A stretch of 50,193 nt of DNA, from contig JAFGJE010000025.1 of NCBI GenBank assembly GCA_016929245.1, positions 1 to 50,193 of the forward strand. The letters are read 5' to 3'. Origin of the DNA: Phycisphaerae bacterium (lineage in GTDB: Bacteria > Planctomycetota > Phycisphaerae > SM23-33). Below, piece after piece: positions 42,821 through 50,193 of the stretch. Under the pieces are notes generated by a model. The model searched no databases, was not told the DNA's origin, and saw only the letters and a program-made list of their open reading frames with translations. Position 1 is the first letter of the stretch. Each line of letters opens with the position of its first letter. Position numbers and translations under genes: made by a program.

Positions 42821-43198
42821 GTGTCAGATATGCCCCTTATCCTGGTCGTCGAAGACGACATGGAAATGAACGAGTTGCAACGGGAACTCCTCTCGCTGCA
42901 CGGGATGGAGACGGTGCCGGCGTACAGCGGTCGGCAGGCGTTGGAACTGTGCGACCAGTACTCCGCGAACGCGATTCTCCTGGACGTCATGCTGCCCGAA
43001 ATGGACGGTTTTGAAACCTGCCGCCTGATCCGCCAGCGGGAGGACGGAAGGCATCTTCCGATCATCATGCTGACCGCCCTGGACAGCGACGACTGCCGGC
43101 AACGCGGACTCGCCTGCGGCGCCGACGCCTACTTCATCAAACCCTTCGACCCCGACGAAGTCGTCCGAACGCTCCTGGACCTCATGGGCGAAGCGTGA
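42821..43198 (+). CDS. Single-domain response regulator (CheY-like)
   Basis: 125 residues from GTG 42821 (ATG 42830 also possible). Stand-alone receiver domain: acidic pair E11-D12-D13, phosphoacceptor D55 in ILLDVMLPEMDG, T85 in MLTALDS, K107 in FIKPFDP. All catalytic residues present; no output domain, so signalling is by protein interaction. The hybrid kinase at 44546 on the other strand is the closest possible partner, with no direct evidence. Confidence 0.85.
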   Translation: MSDMPLILVVEDDMEMNELQRELLSLHGMETVPAYSGRQALELCDQYSANAILLDVMLPEMDGFETCRLIRQREDGRHLPIIMLTALDSDDCRQRGLACGADAYFIKPFDPDEVVRTLLDLMGEA

Positions 43199-43217
43199 CG
43201 GCTCGCGAGGAATTTCT

Positions 43218-43811
43218 TTATCCCTTCAGGGACCCGTTGGTTTTTCGTCGCACGAAGTAAAACCAGATCCATCCGAGAACCACCAGAACTCCCGTGACAT
43301 AGGCCGCCTGCACGCCCGCCAAACCCGGCAGGAGCGCGTTTTGTATGACATCCGCTTTCCGCCCCTCCAACCACGGATTCAGGCCGTACACCACCACCGC
43401 CATTCCGGGGATGAAGGAAACGAACACGACCAGGAACAGCAGGTTCCCCTCGCCGATCTGGCGAAGCGTTCCGAGGATGCATCCGCCGTTGAGCAGAATC
43501 CCCGCCCCGAAGAGAATTCCCGACAGGACGTTGTAAAACCCGTACCCGCGAATCTGTCCGATGGGTTTCAAGCCGACCTTCGTGGAGTCCAGGCCCAGCC
43601 ATTCGTAAATGTACCCGCTGAGCAGGAACCCGATGCTCGTGAGGATAAAAATCACGAGGAACAGGCGGAGGATGCGTTTCCCCCGGCCGATGAAGATTTC
43701 CCCCAGCCCGTGGGCGAAACACAGACCGGCCCGCTGGACGAAGAACCCGAATCCGACGCCGAACAGAATTCCAATCGCGCATAATAATGGAAATTTTTCT
43801 GATAAATTCAT
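43218..43811 (-). CDS. YeeE/YedE family sulfur transport protein, N-terminal-type half
   Basis: 197 residues from ATG 43811. Multi-pass membrane protein with about five or six TM helices. The family (thiosulfate/sulfur uptake, TsuA-like) uses conserved Cys in the pore: RAGLCFAHG near 28 and GGCILGTLRQ near 112 are visible. Full-length YeeE proteins are about 350 residues, so this is a half-length protein partnered with the next gene. Its start overlaps the stop of that gene by 4 nt (ATGA). Fourth gene of the kinase-tusA operon. Confidence 0.8.
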   Translation of the reverse strand: MNLSEKFPLLCAIGILFGVGFGFFVQRAGLCFAHGLGEIFIGRGKRILRLFLVIFILTSIGFLLSGYIYEWLGLDSTKVGLKPIGQIRGYGFYNVLSGILFGAGILLNGGCILGTLRQIGEGNLLFLVVFVSFIPGMAVVVYGLNPWLEGRKADVIQNALLPGLAGVQAAYVTGVLVVLGWIWFYFVRRKTNGSLKG

Positions 43812-44254
43812 CGTGAGCACCTCCCCATGGTCAGTTTGTAGGTGATGTATCCGCCGATGAAGATCCCCGCCGCCGACAGGAACGAGGACACCGACAGCAT
43901 CGGCATGCCGGTCACGAAGGCGGTGGTGCAGGTTCCCGGACAGACCGTCACGCCCATGCCGATCAGGATTCCGCCGAGGACGGCTTTGGGGATCGACTTC
44001 AGGCGAGGCGCCCGAAGGCGAAATTCCTTACTGACCGTCGCCCCGAGGAACGCCCCGAGGATCACGCCCATGTTCACGAGAAACGCGAACAGAAACGCGT
44101 TGGGCGCCCCGGGTTTGCCCAGCTTGCCGACCATCGGCAGGAAGCTGCTTCCGCCGATCCAGAATTTCTGAATCAGCAGGTACATCGCCACGTTGAGCAC
44201 CGCGAAACAACCGACCAGAAACGTCGGCTTTTTGATGAATTCCTTGAGTTTCAT
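43808..44254 (-). CDS. YeeE/YedE family sulfur transport protein, second half
   Basis: 148 residues from ATG 44254 (a longer start at 44278 is open). About four TM helices; the family hallmark GMGVTVCPGTCTTAFVTG near 105-122 has two pore Cys. Short proteins of this type normally pair with another half. It starts 31 nt after the tusA stop and overlaps the next half by 4 nt, so the three are translated together. Probable role: channel sulfur (thiosulfate or polysulfide) across the inner membrane to TusA. Confidence 0.8.
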   Translation of the reverse strand: MKLKEFIKKPTFLVGCFAVLNVAMYLLIQKFWIGGSSFLPMVGKLGKPGAPNAFLFAFLVNMGVILGAFLGATVSKEFRLRAPRLKSIPKAVLGGILIGMGVTVCPGTCTTAFVTGMPMLSVSSFLSAAGIFIGGYITYKLTMGRCSR

Positions 44255-44285
44255 AATGATCCTTTCCCGTAAGTTCACGAAGGAT

Positions 44286-44531
44286 TCACGCGGAACGCCG
44301 AACGATGATTTCCCAGTACGACCCCTTCTTTTCGATCGTCATGGCAATATCGCCGTACTCTTCCAGTTCTTCGGGCGCGGATTTGATCGCCAGCGGGTCG
44401 TCCACGAGGAATCGGGCGGATTGTCCCTTCTCCAGGCGATCCGTCTGCTGCACGATGCTGACCACGGGATAGGGACACACTTTTCCCGTCAAATCCAGGT
44501 CGTAATCAAACAGCGCGTGATCGGAATCCAT
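44286..44531 (-). CDS. tusA: TusA-like sulfurtransferase
   Basis: 81 residues. Small two-layer alpha/beta persulfide carrier with the hallmark CPYPV motif near residue 19, whose Cys carries the sulfane sulfur. The rest (ALFDYDLDLTGKV before, then VDDPLAIKSAPEEL and IEKKGSYWEIIVR) matches the fold. In YeeE-YeeD systems the TusA-like partner receives sulfur from the membrane protein. It lies 15 nt after the kinase gene and directly before the two YeeE halves. Sulfur may then feed tRNA thiolation (mnmA at 16260) or other pathways. Confidence 0.88.
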   Translation of the reverse strand: MDSDHALFDYDLDLTGKVCPYPVVSIVQQTDRLEKGQSARFLVDDPLAIKSAPEELEEYGDIAMTIEKKGSYWEIIVRRSA

Positions 44532-44545
44532 GGATATCTCTCCCG

Positions 44546-47500
44546 TTATTTCGCACCGAGGATTCGCTGAATTTCCAGGAACATGTCTTCCTTCCGCAAA
44601 GGCTTGGTCAGGTAGCCGTCCATCCCTGCCGCCAGGCAGCGTTCCTGGTCTCCTTTCATCGCGTGGGCCGTCAAGGCGATGATCGGGACGTGCCGGGGAG
44701 TGTTGAGTTCCAGCGATCGGATCGCCGCCGTCGCTTCCAGGCCGTCCATCTCCGGCATCTGGATGTCCATCAGGATCAGATCAAACGACTCGGCGGCGTA
44801 GGCGTCGCACGCCTCGCGGCCGTTGTTGGTCGCCTTGACGGAATGCCCCGATTTTTCCAGAAACCGAACGACCACCTTCTGGTTAATGACGTTGTCCTCG
44901 GCCAGTAAAATGCGCAGGGACGCCGGGTTCTCCAAAGCAGTCGGTTCGGACGGCCCTGCCACGACGGATTTGGAATCCGCTTTCCATCCCAGCGCGTGGA
45001 CGAGAACCTCCGCCAGCGAACCCGGGCGAATGGGCTTGGACACGTACGAGACGCCCAGGGACTGACAGTGTCTGCGATCTTCCGCGGGCGACGTCGAGGG
45101 ACACATCATCACGATCGGCGTCCCGGCGACGAGTTCCCGCAGCTTGGGAACCAATTCAAAACCGTCCGCGTCCGGCATGCAGGCGTCCAGGAGAATCACG
45201 TCGAACGTCTCCGTGTCCAGGACTCTCAGGGCGTCGTCCCGACCGGCGACGGTCCGGCAGGACATTCCCCAGGATTCGAGCAACGTCTGAAACATTTTTT
45301 GGGAGGAATCGTTGTCGTCGATCACCAGCGCCGACGTTCCGGACAGGAGTACGGCGTTCTCATTTTCGGGAGGCTGCTTTCCTTCCGGGGCGGGTTTGAA
45401 CGGAAGCGTAATCCGGAAACTGCTGCCCTCGCCCACGGTGCTGTGCACGTTGATTTTCCCGCCCAGGATTTCCGCCAGTTGGGCGGAAATCGCCAGTCCC
45501 AGTCCGCTGCCTCCGAACCGGCGCGACGTGGACCCGTCCACCTGCTCGAAGGCGGTGAAGATATTCTCCTGCTTGTCGTGGGGAATGCCGATTCCCGTGT
45601 CGCGCACCTCGAAGAACAGTTGTACTTCCTCATCGGAACACCCGATGACTTCCACGTACAACACGATCTCCCCGTGATCCGTGAATTTAAGGGAATTGCC
45701 CGTGAGATTGACCAGAATCTGGCGCAACCGTCCCGGCGCCCCGCGCAGCCAGTCCGGAACGTCCGGCTGCACGTGGCAGATCAGCTCGATGCTCTGCAAA
45801 TTGGCCTGCGAGGAAAACACGCCCACCACGTCGTCCATGAGGGTTCGCAGGGAGAAATTGGTCTCGTCGATTTTCAGTTTCCCCGCTTCGATCCAGGAAA
45901 AATCCAGGATGTCGTCGATGATCGTCAGCAGCGCCTCGGCGGAGGACTTCGCGGTCGTGAGCAGGTCGCGCTGCTCGTCGGTCACGTCCGTCTGGAGCGT
46001 CAGGTCGGTCATACCGAGAATTCCGTTCATCGGGGTGCGGATTTCGTGGCTCATCCGCGCGAGAAACTGGCTTTTGGCCTTGCTGGCGGCCTGGGCTTCC
46101 TCCTGGGCGCGCACCATCGCGGAGACGTCCACGAACGACTCCACGCCCCCGATCACGTTGCCCTGTTCGTCGCGGAGGGGTTCGACGTTTTTGAGCACCA
46201 TCAGTTCCTCCCCGTCCCGGGAATAGATTTCGCAGCGTTTTTTCCGAACCGTCGCCACGCCGTCTTTCCGCTGCAGACTGCAATGCTCCCGGCACCCCAG
46301 ACCGCGAATCATTTCACACGTCTGTCCGATCACTTCCCGGGCTTCGTATCCGGTCACTTCGCAAAACGCCTTGTTGACGCTCGTGATCCGCCGGTTGCGA
46401 TCCACCGTGAAGAAGGCCGTCACGGACGTGTCGAGAATCTTCTGCTGAAATTCCATCGACTCCTGGAGCTTGCGGTTGACCAGGCGTCGTTCATGGCTTT
46501 GAATCGCCTGGGCGATCAGGTCGCCCACGGACGCGGCGAAGCGCTGCTCATCCGCCGCCCAATGCCGCAACGGTCCGATGTGCTCGTGACAGACCACTCC
46601 GATCAGTTCCCCCTCCAGGCGAATCGGAGCGTCCAGCATCGAGGTAATGCCCAACGGCGCGAGATACTCCAGCAATACCCCCGTCACCGCGTCCCGCTGG
46701 GCGTCGTCGGCGACGATGGTTCGCTCCGTCTGGAGCGCGTGAAAATACACCGGATACTGAGCGGCCGTGATGACCGCTCCGGAACTGTGATGCGCCCGGG
46801 ACAATTCATACAAATCCCGGCACCGGAGCTTCTCCCGGTCGGGATCAAACAGCCAGATTCCCGCCCGCTGCACATTCAGCGTTTTGGCGGAGGTTTCGAC
46901 GATACTCTGGAAAATCATGTCCAGATCATCGCCGCGGAATCGCTCGGCGCCGGCGAGTTCCACTAACGAACGGTTCTGCATTTGCAACCGTCGGCTGGAT
47001 TCCCGCAAGGCCGCGTCCCAATGAACCCGCTGGATCATCAACGCCGCCAAATCAAGGTATGTCCCCAGAATGTCCTTGGCGCGAATCTTCCCCCCGGGGG
47101 GAAGCTGCACCACCGCAACCGCGATGAGTTCCTCCTCCTGCACGCAGGCCGCCGTAAACCGCGGCGCGTCGTTCGAGTCGGGGTGCATCTCCTCCAGCCA
47201 ACGCGACGGACTGACGCCCGTGAAGTCGTCAAACGAGGAATGAAGAACCGAATCGCGGGAAACCAACTGTCCTATCACCTCGCCGGACAGCTCCAGTTCC
47301 TCCAGCGAAACCTTCGCGGGCGCCGGGAACGTCTCGGATTGCGCGGAGGCTTTCACGCACAATTGCCGGGAGGACGGATCGAACACCGCCAGCAACGCGA
47401 CGTCCGCCTGTATCATCTTCTGCAGATTCTGACAGAGGACTTCGTACAGACGCTGATCATGCAGCGGCGCCGCCTGCACCACCGTGTCGTACAGGACGCG

Positions 47501-47662
47501 AAACATCCGATTACGACGTTCCAGAACGTCCTCGGCATGATCGTCCACCAGGACTTTGCTTCCGTTTTCGTTCAAACAAAACACTCCCTGGCACGAGGAT
47601 TGCTTCCAGGATCGAGCCCGTGTGTCCCAAACGTCCCCTCGAAATACGGAGCACACCGACAT
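44546..47662 (-). CDS. Hybrid sensor histidine kinase (GAF-GAF-PAS-HisKA-HATPase-REC-REC)
   Basis: Up to 1038 residues; the true start may be internal. Domains: GAF-like about 55-215, second GAF about 245-390, PAS about 405-520, HisKA with the phosphorylated H539 in ARMSHEIRTP, ATPase (NLTGNSLKF near 652, DTGIGIP near 688, GSGLGLAIS near 718), REC1 about 775-890 (acceptor D826 in VILLDACMPD, K876), REC2 about 915-1035 (acceptor D966). No TM segments, so it is a cytoplasmic sensor. The PAS holds a Cys cluster (C449, C457, C461) that could sense redox or metals. It leads the operon with tusA and the YeeE halves, linking it to sulfur uptake (inference). Confidence 0.9.
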   Translation of the reverse strand: MSVCSVFRGDVWDTRARSWKQSSCQGVFCLNENGSKVLVDDHAEDVLERRNRMFRVLYDTVVQAAPLHDQRLYEVLCQNLQKMIQADVALLAVFDPSSRQLCVKASAQSETFPAPAKVSLEELELSGEVIGQLVSRDSVLHSSFDDFTGVSPSRWLEEMHPDSNDAPRFTAACVQEEELIAVAVVQLPPGGKIRAKDILGTYLDLAALMIQRVHWDAALRESSRRLQMQNRSLVELAGAERFRGDDLDMIFQSIVETSAKTLNVQRAGIWLFDPDREKLRCRDLYELSRAHHSSGAVITAAQYPVYFHALQTERTIVADDAQRDAVTGVLLEYLAPLGITSMLDAPIRLEGELIGVVCHEHIGPLRHWAADEQRFAASVGDLIAQAIQSHERRLVNRKLQESMEFQQKILDTSVTAFFTVDRNRRITSVNKAFCEVTGYEAREVIGQTCEMIRGLGCREHCSLQRKDGVATVRKKRCEIYSRDGEELMVLKNVEPLRDEQGNVIGGVESFVDVSAMVRAQEEAQAASKAKSQFLARMSHEIRTPMNGILGMTDLTLQTDVTDEQRDLLTTAKSSAEALLTIIDDILDFSWIEAGKLKIDETNFSLRTLMDDVVGVFSSQANLQSIELICHVQPDVPDWLRGAPGRLRQILVNLTGNSLKFTDHGEIVLYVEVIGCSDEEVQLFFEVRDTGIGIPHDKQENIFTAFEQVDGSTSRRFGGSGLGLAISAQLAEILGGKINVHSTVGEGSSFRITLPFKPAPEGKQPPENENAVLLSGTSALVIDDNDSSQKMFQTLLESWGMSCRTVAGRDDALRVLDTETFDVILLDACMPDADGFELVPKLRELVAGTPIVMMCPSTSPAEDRRHCQSLGVSYVSKPIRPGSLAEVLVHALGWKADSKSVVAGPSEPTALENPASLRILLAEDNVINQKVVVRFLEKSGHSVKATNNGREACDAYAAESFDLILMDIQMPEMDGLEATAAIRSLELNTPRHVPIIALTAHAMKGDQERCLAAGMDGYLTKPLRKEDMFLEIQRILGAK

Positions 47663-47831
47663 AAATCCTTATCTTCATCGGAGAAAGAACATACAAACTT
47701 CAACGCCGTTCCCGCGGAATTTCCCGCACGTCCCATGCGACGCCCGGTCCGGTTCCGTAAAAAGCGCTTGTCATACATCCCCGGTGAAGCACGTTCTTCA
47801 CCCTAATTCTTCGCGAACGCACCCCCGACAA

Positions 47832-49235
47832 TCAACCCAATAACCAACAGGCCAGGAAATATCGTGCCGCGAACAGTCCCGCCACGACATACACGACCAT
47901 GGGACATTTCCGCCCCTGCCCGGTCAGCAGCTTGCCCAGCGCGTAGGCGATAAACCCCGCCGCGATCCCGTGGGAAATGCTCATCGTTAAGGGCATGATA
48001 ATCGCCGCCAGGAACGCCGGCAGGTATTCCGTGATATCGCCCCAATCGACGTGGCGGATCGCGCGGAGCATCAACGCCCCCACGAACAGCAGCGCCGGGG
48101 CGATCAGCGGATGTTTATACACGCCGGGCGCAATTTCCACCCCGCCGCCGATCACTTCGATCAAAGGACGGAAAAACAGCGCCAAAATCAGCAGCACACC
48201 CGTGACGACGGCCGCCAGGCCCGTCCGGGCGCCCATCGCCACACCCGTCGCCGATTCGACGTAGCTCGTGACGGTGCTCGTGCCCAGCGCGCCCCCGAGC
48301 GTCGTTCCCACGGCGTCCGCGACCAGCGCCCGGCGGATATTCGGCAGTTTTCCGTCCACCATCAATCCCGCCTCCCCCGCGACGCCCACCAGCGATCCGA
48401 TCGTGTCGAACACGTCCATGAACAGCAGCACGATCGCGAAGACGATCACCTCGCCGGCGTGATGATGCGTCATCGCCTTACCGATCCCCGCGAATCCCTC
48501 GAATCCGCCGGTGATGGTCGCGCCCACACCGGTGAAAATCTCGTGCGAAAAGATATCCCCGGGCCGGCCGATCAATCCGAACGCGAAAATCGCCAGCAAC
48601 CCGTTGACGAAAATACCGATCAGCACCGCGCCGGGCACGCGCAACGCCGTCAGCACGAACACGATCAGCAGGCCGATCAGCGTCAGCCAGGCGGCCGGAT
48701 TGTTCGCCAGGGACACCATCTGCGGCGTGGGACCGGAAAAAGTAACGAGATTCCCGAATCCCAGCCCCACCGTGGCGATCAGCAGTCCGATCCCCGCCGC
48801 GACCCCGTACCGCAACGCCGCGGGCATGGCGTCGACGACGTACCGACGAAATCCCGTCCAACTGAGCAGGAAAAACACCACGCCGACGAACATCACCAGC
48901 GCCAGCGCCGGTTTCCAGCCGGGCATGTCCAGGCCCCACCCAGCCGTCCCCATCATGCCGGCGATCATGGCGAAGTAAAAATTCTCCCCCATCCCCGGCG
49001 CCAGGGCGATGGGATAATTGGCCCACAAACCCATGATAAAACACGCCCCCGCCGACGCGACGCACGTGGCGAAAATGATCCCGCCGGCCGGCATGTCCAC
49101 CGAACCGAGAACCGCCACCTGCACGAACAGGATATAACTCAGCGCCAGAAACGTCGTCAGCCCGCCCAAAACCTCCCGCCAGACGCTGCTGCCCCGCCGC
49201 CGTATCTGAAACAACGAATCGAGTCCGTTCAACAT
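47832..49235 (-). CDS. NCS2 family purine permease (AzgA-like)
   Basis: 467 residues, 12-14 hydrophobic segments. It has the AzgA-type pattern: VWREVLGGLTTFLALSYILFVQ near 18-40, MGLWANYPIALAPGMGENFYF near 67-88, FMDVFDTIGSLVGVA near 270, GTSTVTSYVESATGVAMGARTG near 320 (the Glu/Ser substrate region). Likely a proton symporter for adenine, guanine or hypoxanthine; uracil is less likely. Start ATG 49235 with AAAGGA upstream. The gene stands alone; a large inverted repeat separates it from lpxB. Confidence 0.85.
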   Translation of the reverse strand: MLNGLDSLFQIRRRGSSVWREVLGGLTTFLALSYILFVQVAVLGSVDMPAGGIIFATCVASAGACFIMGLWANYPIALAPGMGENFYFAMIAGMMGTAGWGLDMPGWKPALALVMFVGVVFFLLSWTGFRRYVVDAMPAALRYGVAAGIGLLIATVGLGFGNLVTFSGPTPQMVSLANNPAAWLTLIGLLIVFVLTALRVPGAVLIGIFVNGLLAIFAFGLIGRPGDIFSHEIFTGVGATITGGFEGFAGIGKAMTHHHAGEVIVFAIVLLFMDVFDTIGSLVGVAGEAGLMVDGKLPNIRRALVADAVGTTLGGALGTSTVTSYVESATGVAMGARTGLAAVVTGVLLILALFFRPLIEVIGGGVEIAPGVYKHPLIAPALLFVGALMLRAIRHVDWGDITEYLPAFLAAIIMPLTMSISHGIAAGFIAYALGKLLTGQGRKCPMVVYVVAGLFAARYFLACWLLG

Positions 49236-49260
49236 CGTTTCTATCCTTTCCTGGAAATAA

Positions 49261-49434
49261 GAGAACGCGAATCCCTCAGGGACAGGTCAGACGAATAAGA
49301 ACGAATAAGACGAATTGTTTTATTGTGTTTCATGTCTTTTTTTTATGGTTCATCCTATGAAGGCAAAAACTCAAAAAACATTCGTCTTATTCGTCTTCAT
49401 TCGTCTGACCTGTCCCTGAGGGATTCGCGTTCTC
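49261..49434. repeat. Long inverted repeat (55-nt arms) reaching into lpxB
   Basis: Left arm 49261-49315 (gagaacgcgaatccctcagg...) and right arm 49380-49434 are complementary except at about two positions; they carry ccctcagggacaggtc and repeats of gacgaataag. The AT-rich centre has a run of eight T. The right arm overlaps the last 16 codons of lpxB, whose stop codon (49387-49389) lies inside it. Confidence 0.9.
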
Positions 49435-50193
49435 TTCTCCTGTGATCATTCCCGCGACGATGTCGGCTGTGTTTTCGGCGGCGGTGCGTCCGTTTCCCGC
49501 CGGGAGCGGCTGGGTCAGGTTCAGCAGTTTTTCCCGCGTCGTCGTCAGCCAGCCGATATCGTCCATGCAACGCGTCACGGCGTCAAGAAGCTGCCTCGCG
49601 TCGCCGTACCAGGGCATCAATTCGGGCACGATCCCACGTCCCGCGAGGATGTTCACCAGCGAGAGATATTTCGTGTGGATCAGCCGGCGCCCGATCAGGT
49701 TGAACAGGACACGCTCGAACGTCCCCACGCGGTGCAGAATCACCATCGGCACTCCGAAATGCGCGACCGAAAGCGTCACCGTTCCGCTGGCGACGACGGC
49801 GAAATGCGCCTCGGCGAGCACCTCTTCCGTTTTCGCCGCGGCGATGTCCAGATCGTCCCTGCCGGCGCGGGTTCGTATGAGTTCTTCCGCCTGTTCGTTG
49901 ACGGCTGTGAATGTACATTTTGCTTCAGGCCAGCGTTCGCGAATCGCGTCGGCGATTTCCGCCAGACCGGCCGCGTGCCCCTTGATTTCACCAGGCCGAG
50001 ACCCCGGCAGCAGCGCGACGCGCCAGCGTCCCGTCCGCCAGGCGTCGATCAGGTCCGGGCATTCCTCGGCCTTTCGCCGGGCGGGTAGGGAATCGAACAG
50101 CGGATGGCCGACGAAGGTCGCCTTCACTCCGCGATCGCGGAAATACGCCTCCTCGAACGGCAGCAGGCAGGCGACGTGATCGGTCAGCCGGCG
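49387..50193 (-). CDS. lpxB: Lipid-A-disaccharide synthase, partial (N-terminus beyond window)
   Basis: Transfers UDP-2,3-diacylglucosamine onto lipid X, giving the lipid A disaccharide at the inner membrane. About 268 C-terminal residues are present; the frame continues to the window edge (LLPFEEAYFR before GVKATFVGHPLFDS). GT-B family motifs: LLPGSRPGEI near the middle, then VVASGTVTLSVAHFGVPMVILHR and KYLSLVNILAGRGIVPELM (two blocks). The extreme C-terminus (NPSGTGQTNEDE) is encoded by a repeat arm and looks foreign to the family. Presence of LpxB implies lipopolysaccharide-type outer membrane. Confidence 0.92.
   Translation of the reverse strand, partial: RRLTDHVACLLPFEEAYFRDRGVKATFVGHPLFDSLPARRKAEECPDLIDAWRTGRWRVALLPGSRPGEIKGHAAGLAEIADAIRERWPEAKCTFTAVNEQAEELIRTRAGRDDLDIAAAKTEEVLAEAHFAVVASGTVTLSVAHFGVPMVILHRVGTFERVLFNLIGRRLIHTKYLSLVNILAGRGIVPELMPWYGDARQLLDAVTRCMDDIGWLTTTREKLLNLTQPLPAGNGRTAAENTADIVAGMITGEENANPSGTGQTNEDE

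Noticed and set aside
44996-46966. Plus-strand open frame of about 650 codons
   Set aside because: Antisense to the hybrid histidine kinase, and without recognisable domains.
1-50193. CRISPR array, prophage or insertion sequence with transposase
   Set aside because: No regularly spaced short repeats, no cas, phage structural, integrase or transposase gene was found in any frame; repeats are all palindromic or a single tandem pair.

Overview
The window reads as a chromosomal stretch of a GC-rich Gram-negative bacterium, most likely a planctomycete of the Phycisphaerae type. The evidence is a secreted protein with two dockerin-like repeats and a C-terminal PEP-CTERM anchor, a sigma factor with an unusual N-terminal block of helix-turn-helix motifs, an LpxB gene (lipid A synthesis), a CobA-HemD fusion, and many large palindromic intergenic repeats. 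The lineage is inferred from gene content only; no rRNA is present.

Layout. 1-640: tandem repeat and a 230-bp composite palindrome. 641-5592: dut, ftsK, a structured leader candidate, and a REC-GAF response regulator with a clear intrinsic terminator. 5746-6356: a frameshifted half-length MFS transporter remnant. 6628-9632: a second composite palindrome, then a minus-strand operon iclR - Fe-S protein - Fe-S protein behind a near-consensus promoter. 9638-10795: AT-richer patch with a small membrane protein sitting exactly between inverted repeats, and a gene remnant. 10795-19811: PilZ protein, cobA-hemD, GH2 glycosidase, mnmA, GH4 glycosidase, accD. 20246-25078: PEP-CTERM/dockerin protein, lipoprotein, and a translationally coupled peptidyl-prolyl isomerase/aminotransferase pair. 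25197-31370: third composite palindrome, sigma factor, a PilB/GspE-like ATPase with an altered Walker A motif and an unusual N-terminal fusion, a URO-D-like protein, hisF. 31697-37713: pilT, tRNA-Met, a 40-residue membrane protein, ArsR regulator, holA, zinc ribbon protein, dinG and a membrane protein. 37961-43198: pgi, two conserved unknowns, nadB, CheY-like regulator. 43218-47662: minus-strand operon of a hybrid histidine kinase, TusA and two half-length YeeE/YedE membrane proteins (sulfur uptake). 47832-50193: NCS2 purine permease and the 3' part of lpxB, cut by the window edge.

Most genes are housekeeping (DNA metabolism, tRNA modification, fatty acid, NAD, histidine, tetrapyrrole and lipid A synthesis). 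The accessory interest lies in (i) the PilB-like protein with Lys-to-Met in Walker A, (ii) structured leaders upstream of the REC-GAF gene and of that ATPase gene, (iii) the IclR/Fe-S operon, (iv) the kinase-sulfur uptake operon with a Cys-rich PAS domain, and (v) several families of modular inverted repeats that abut or enter genes.

All functional calls are from reading translated motifs; no database search was run.
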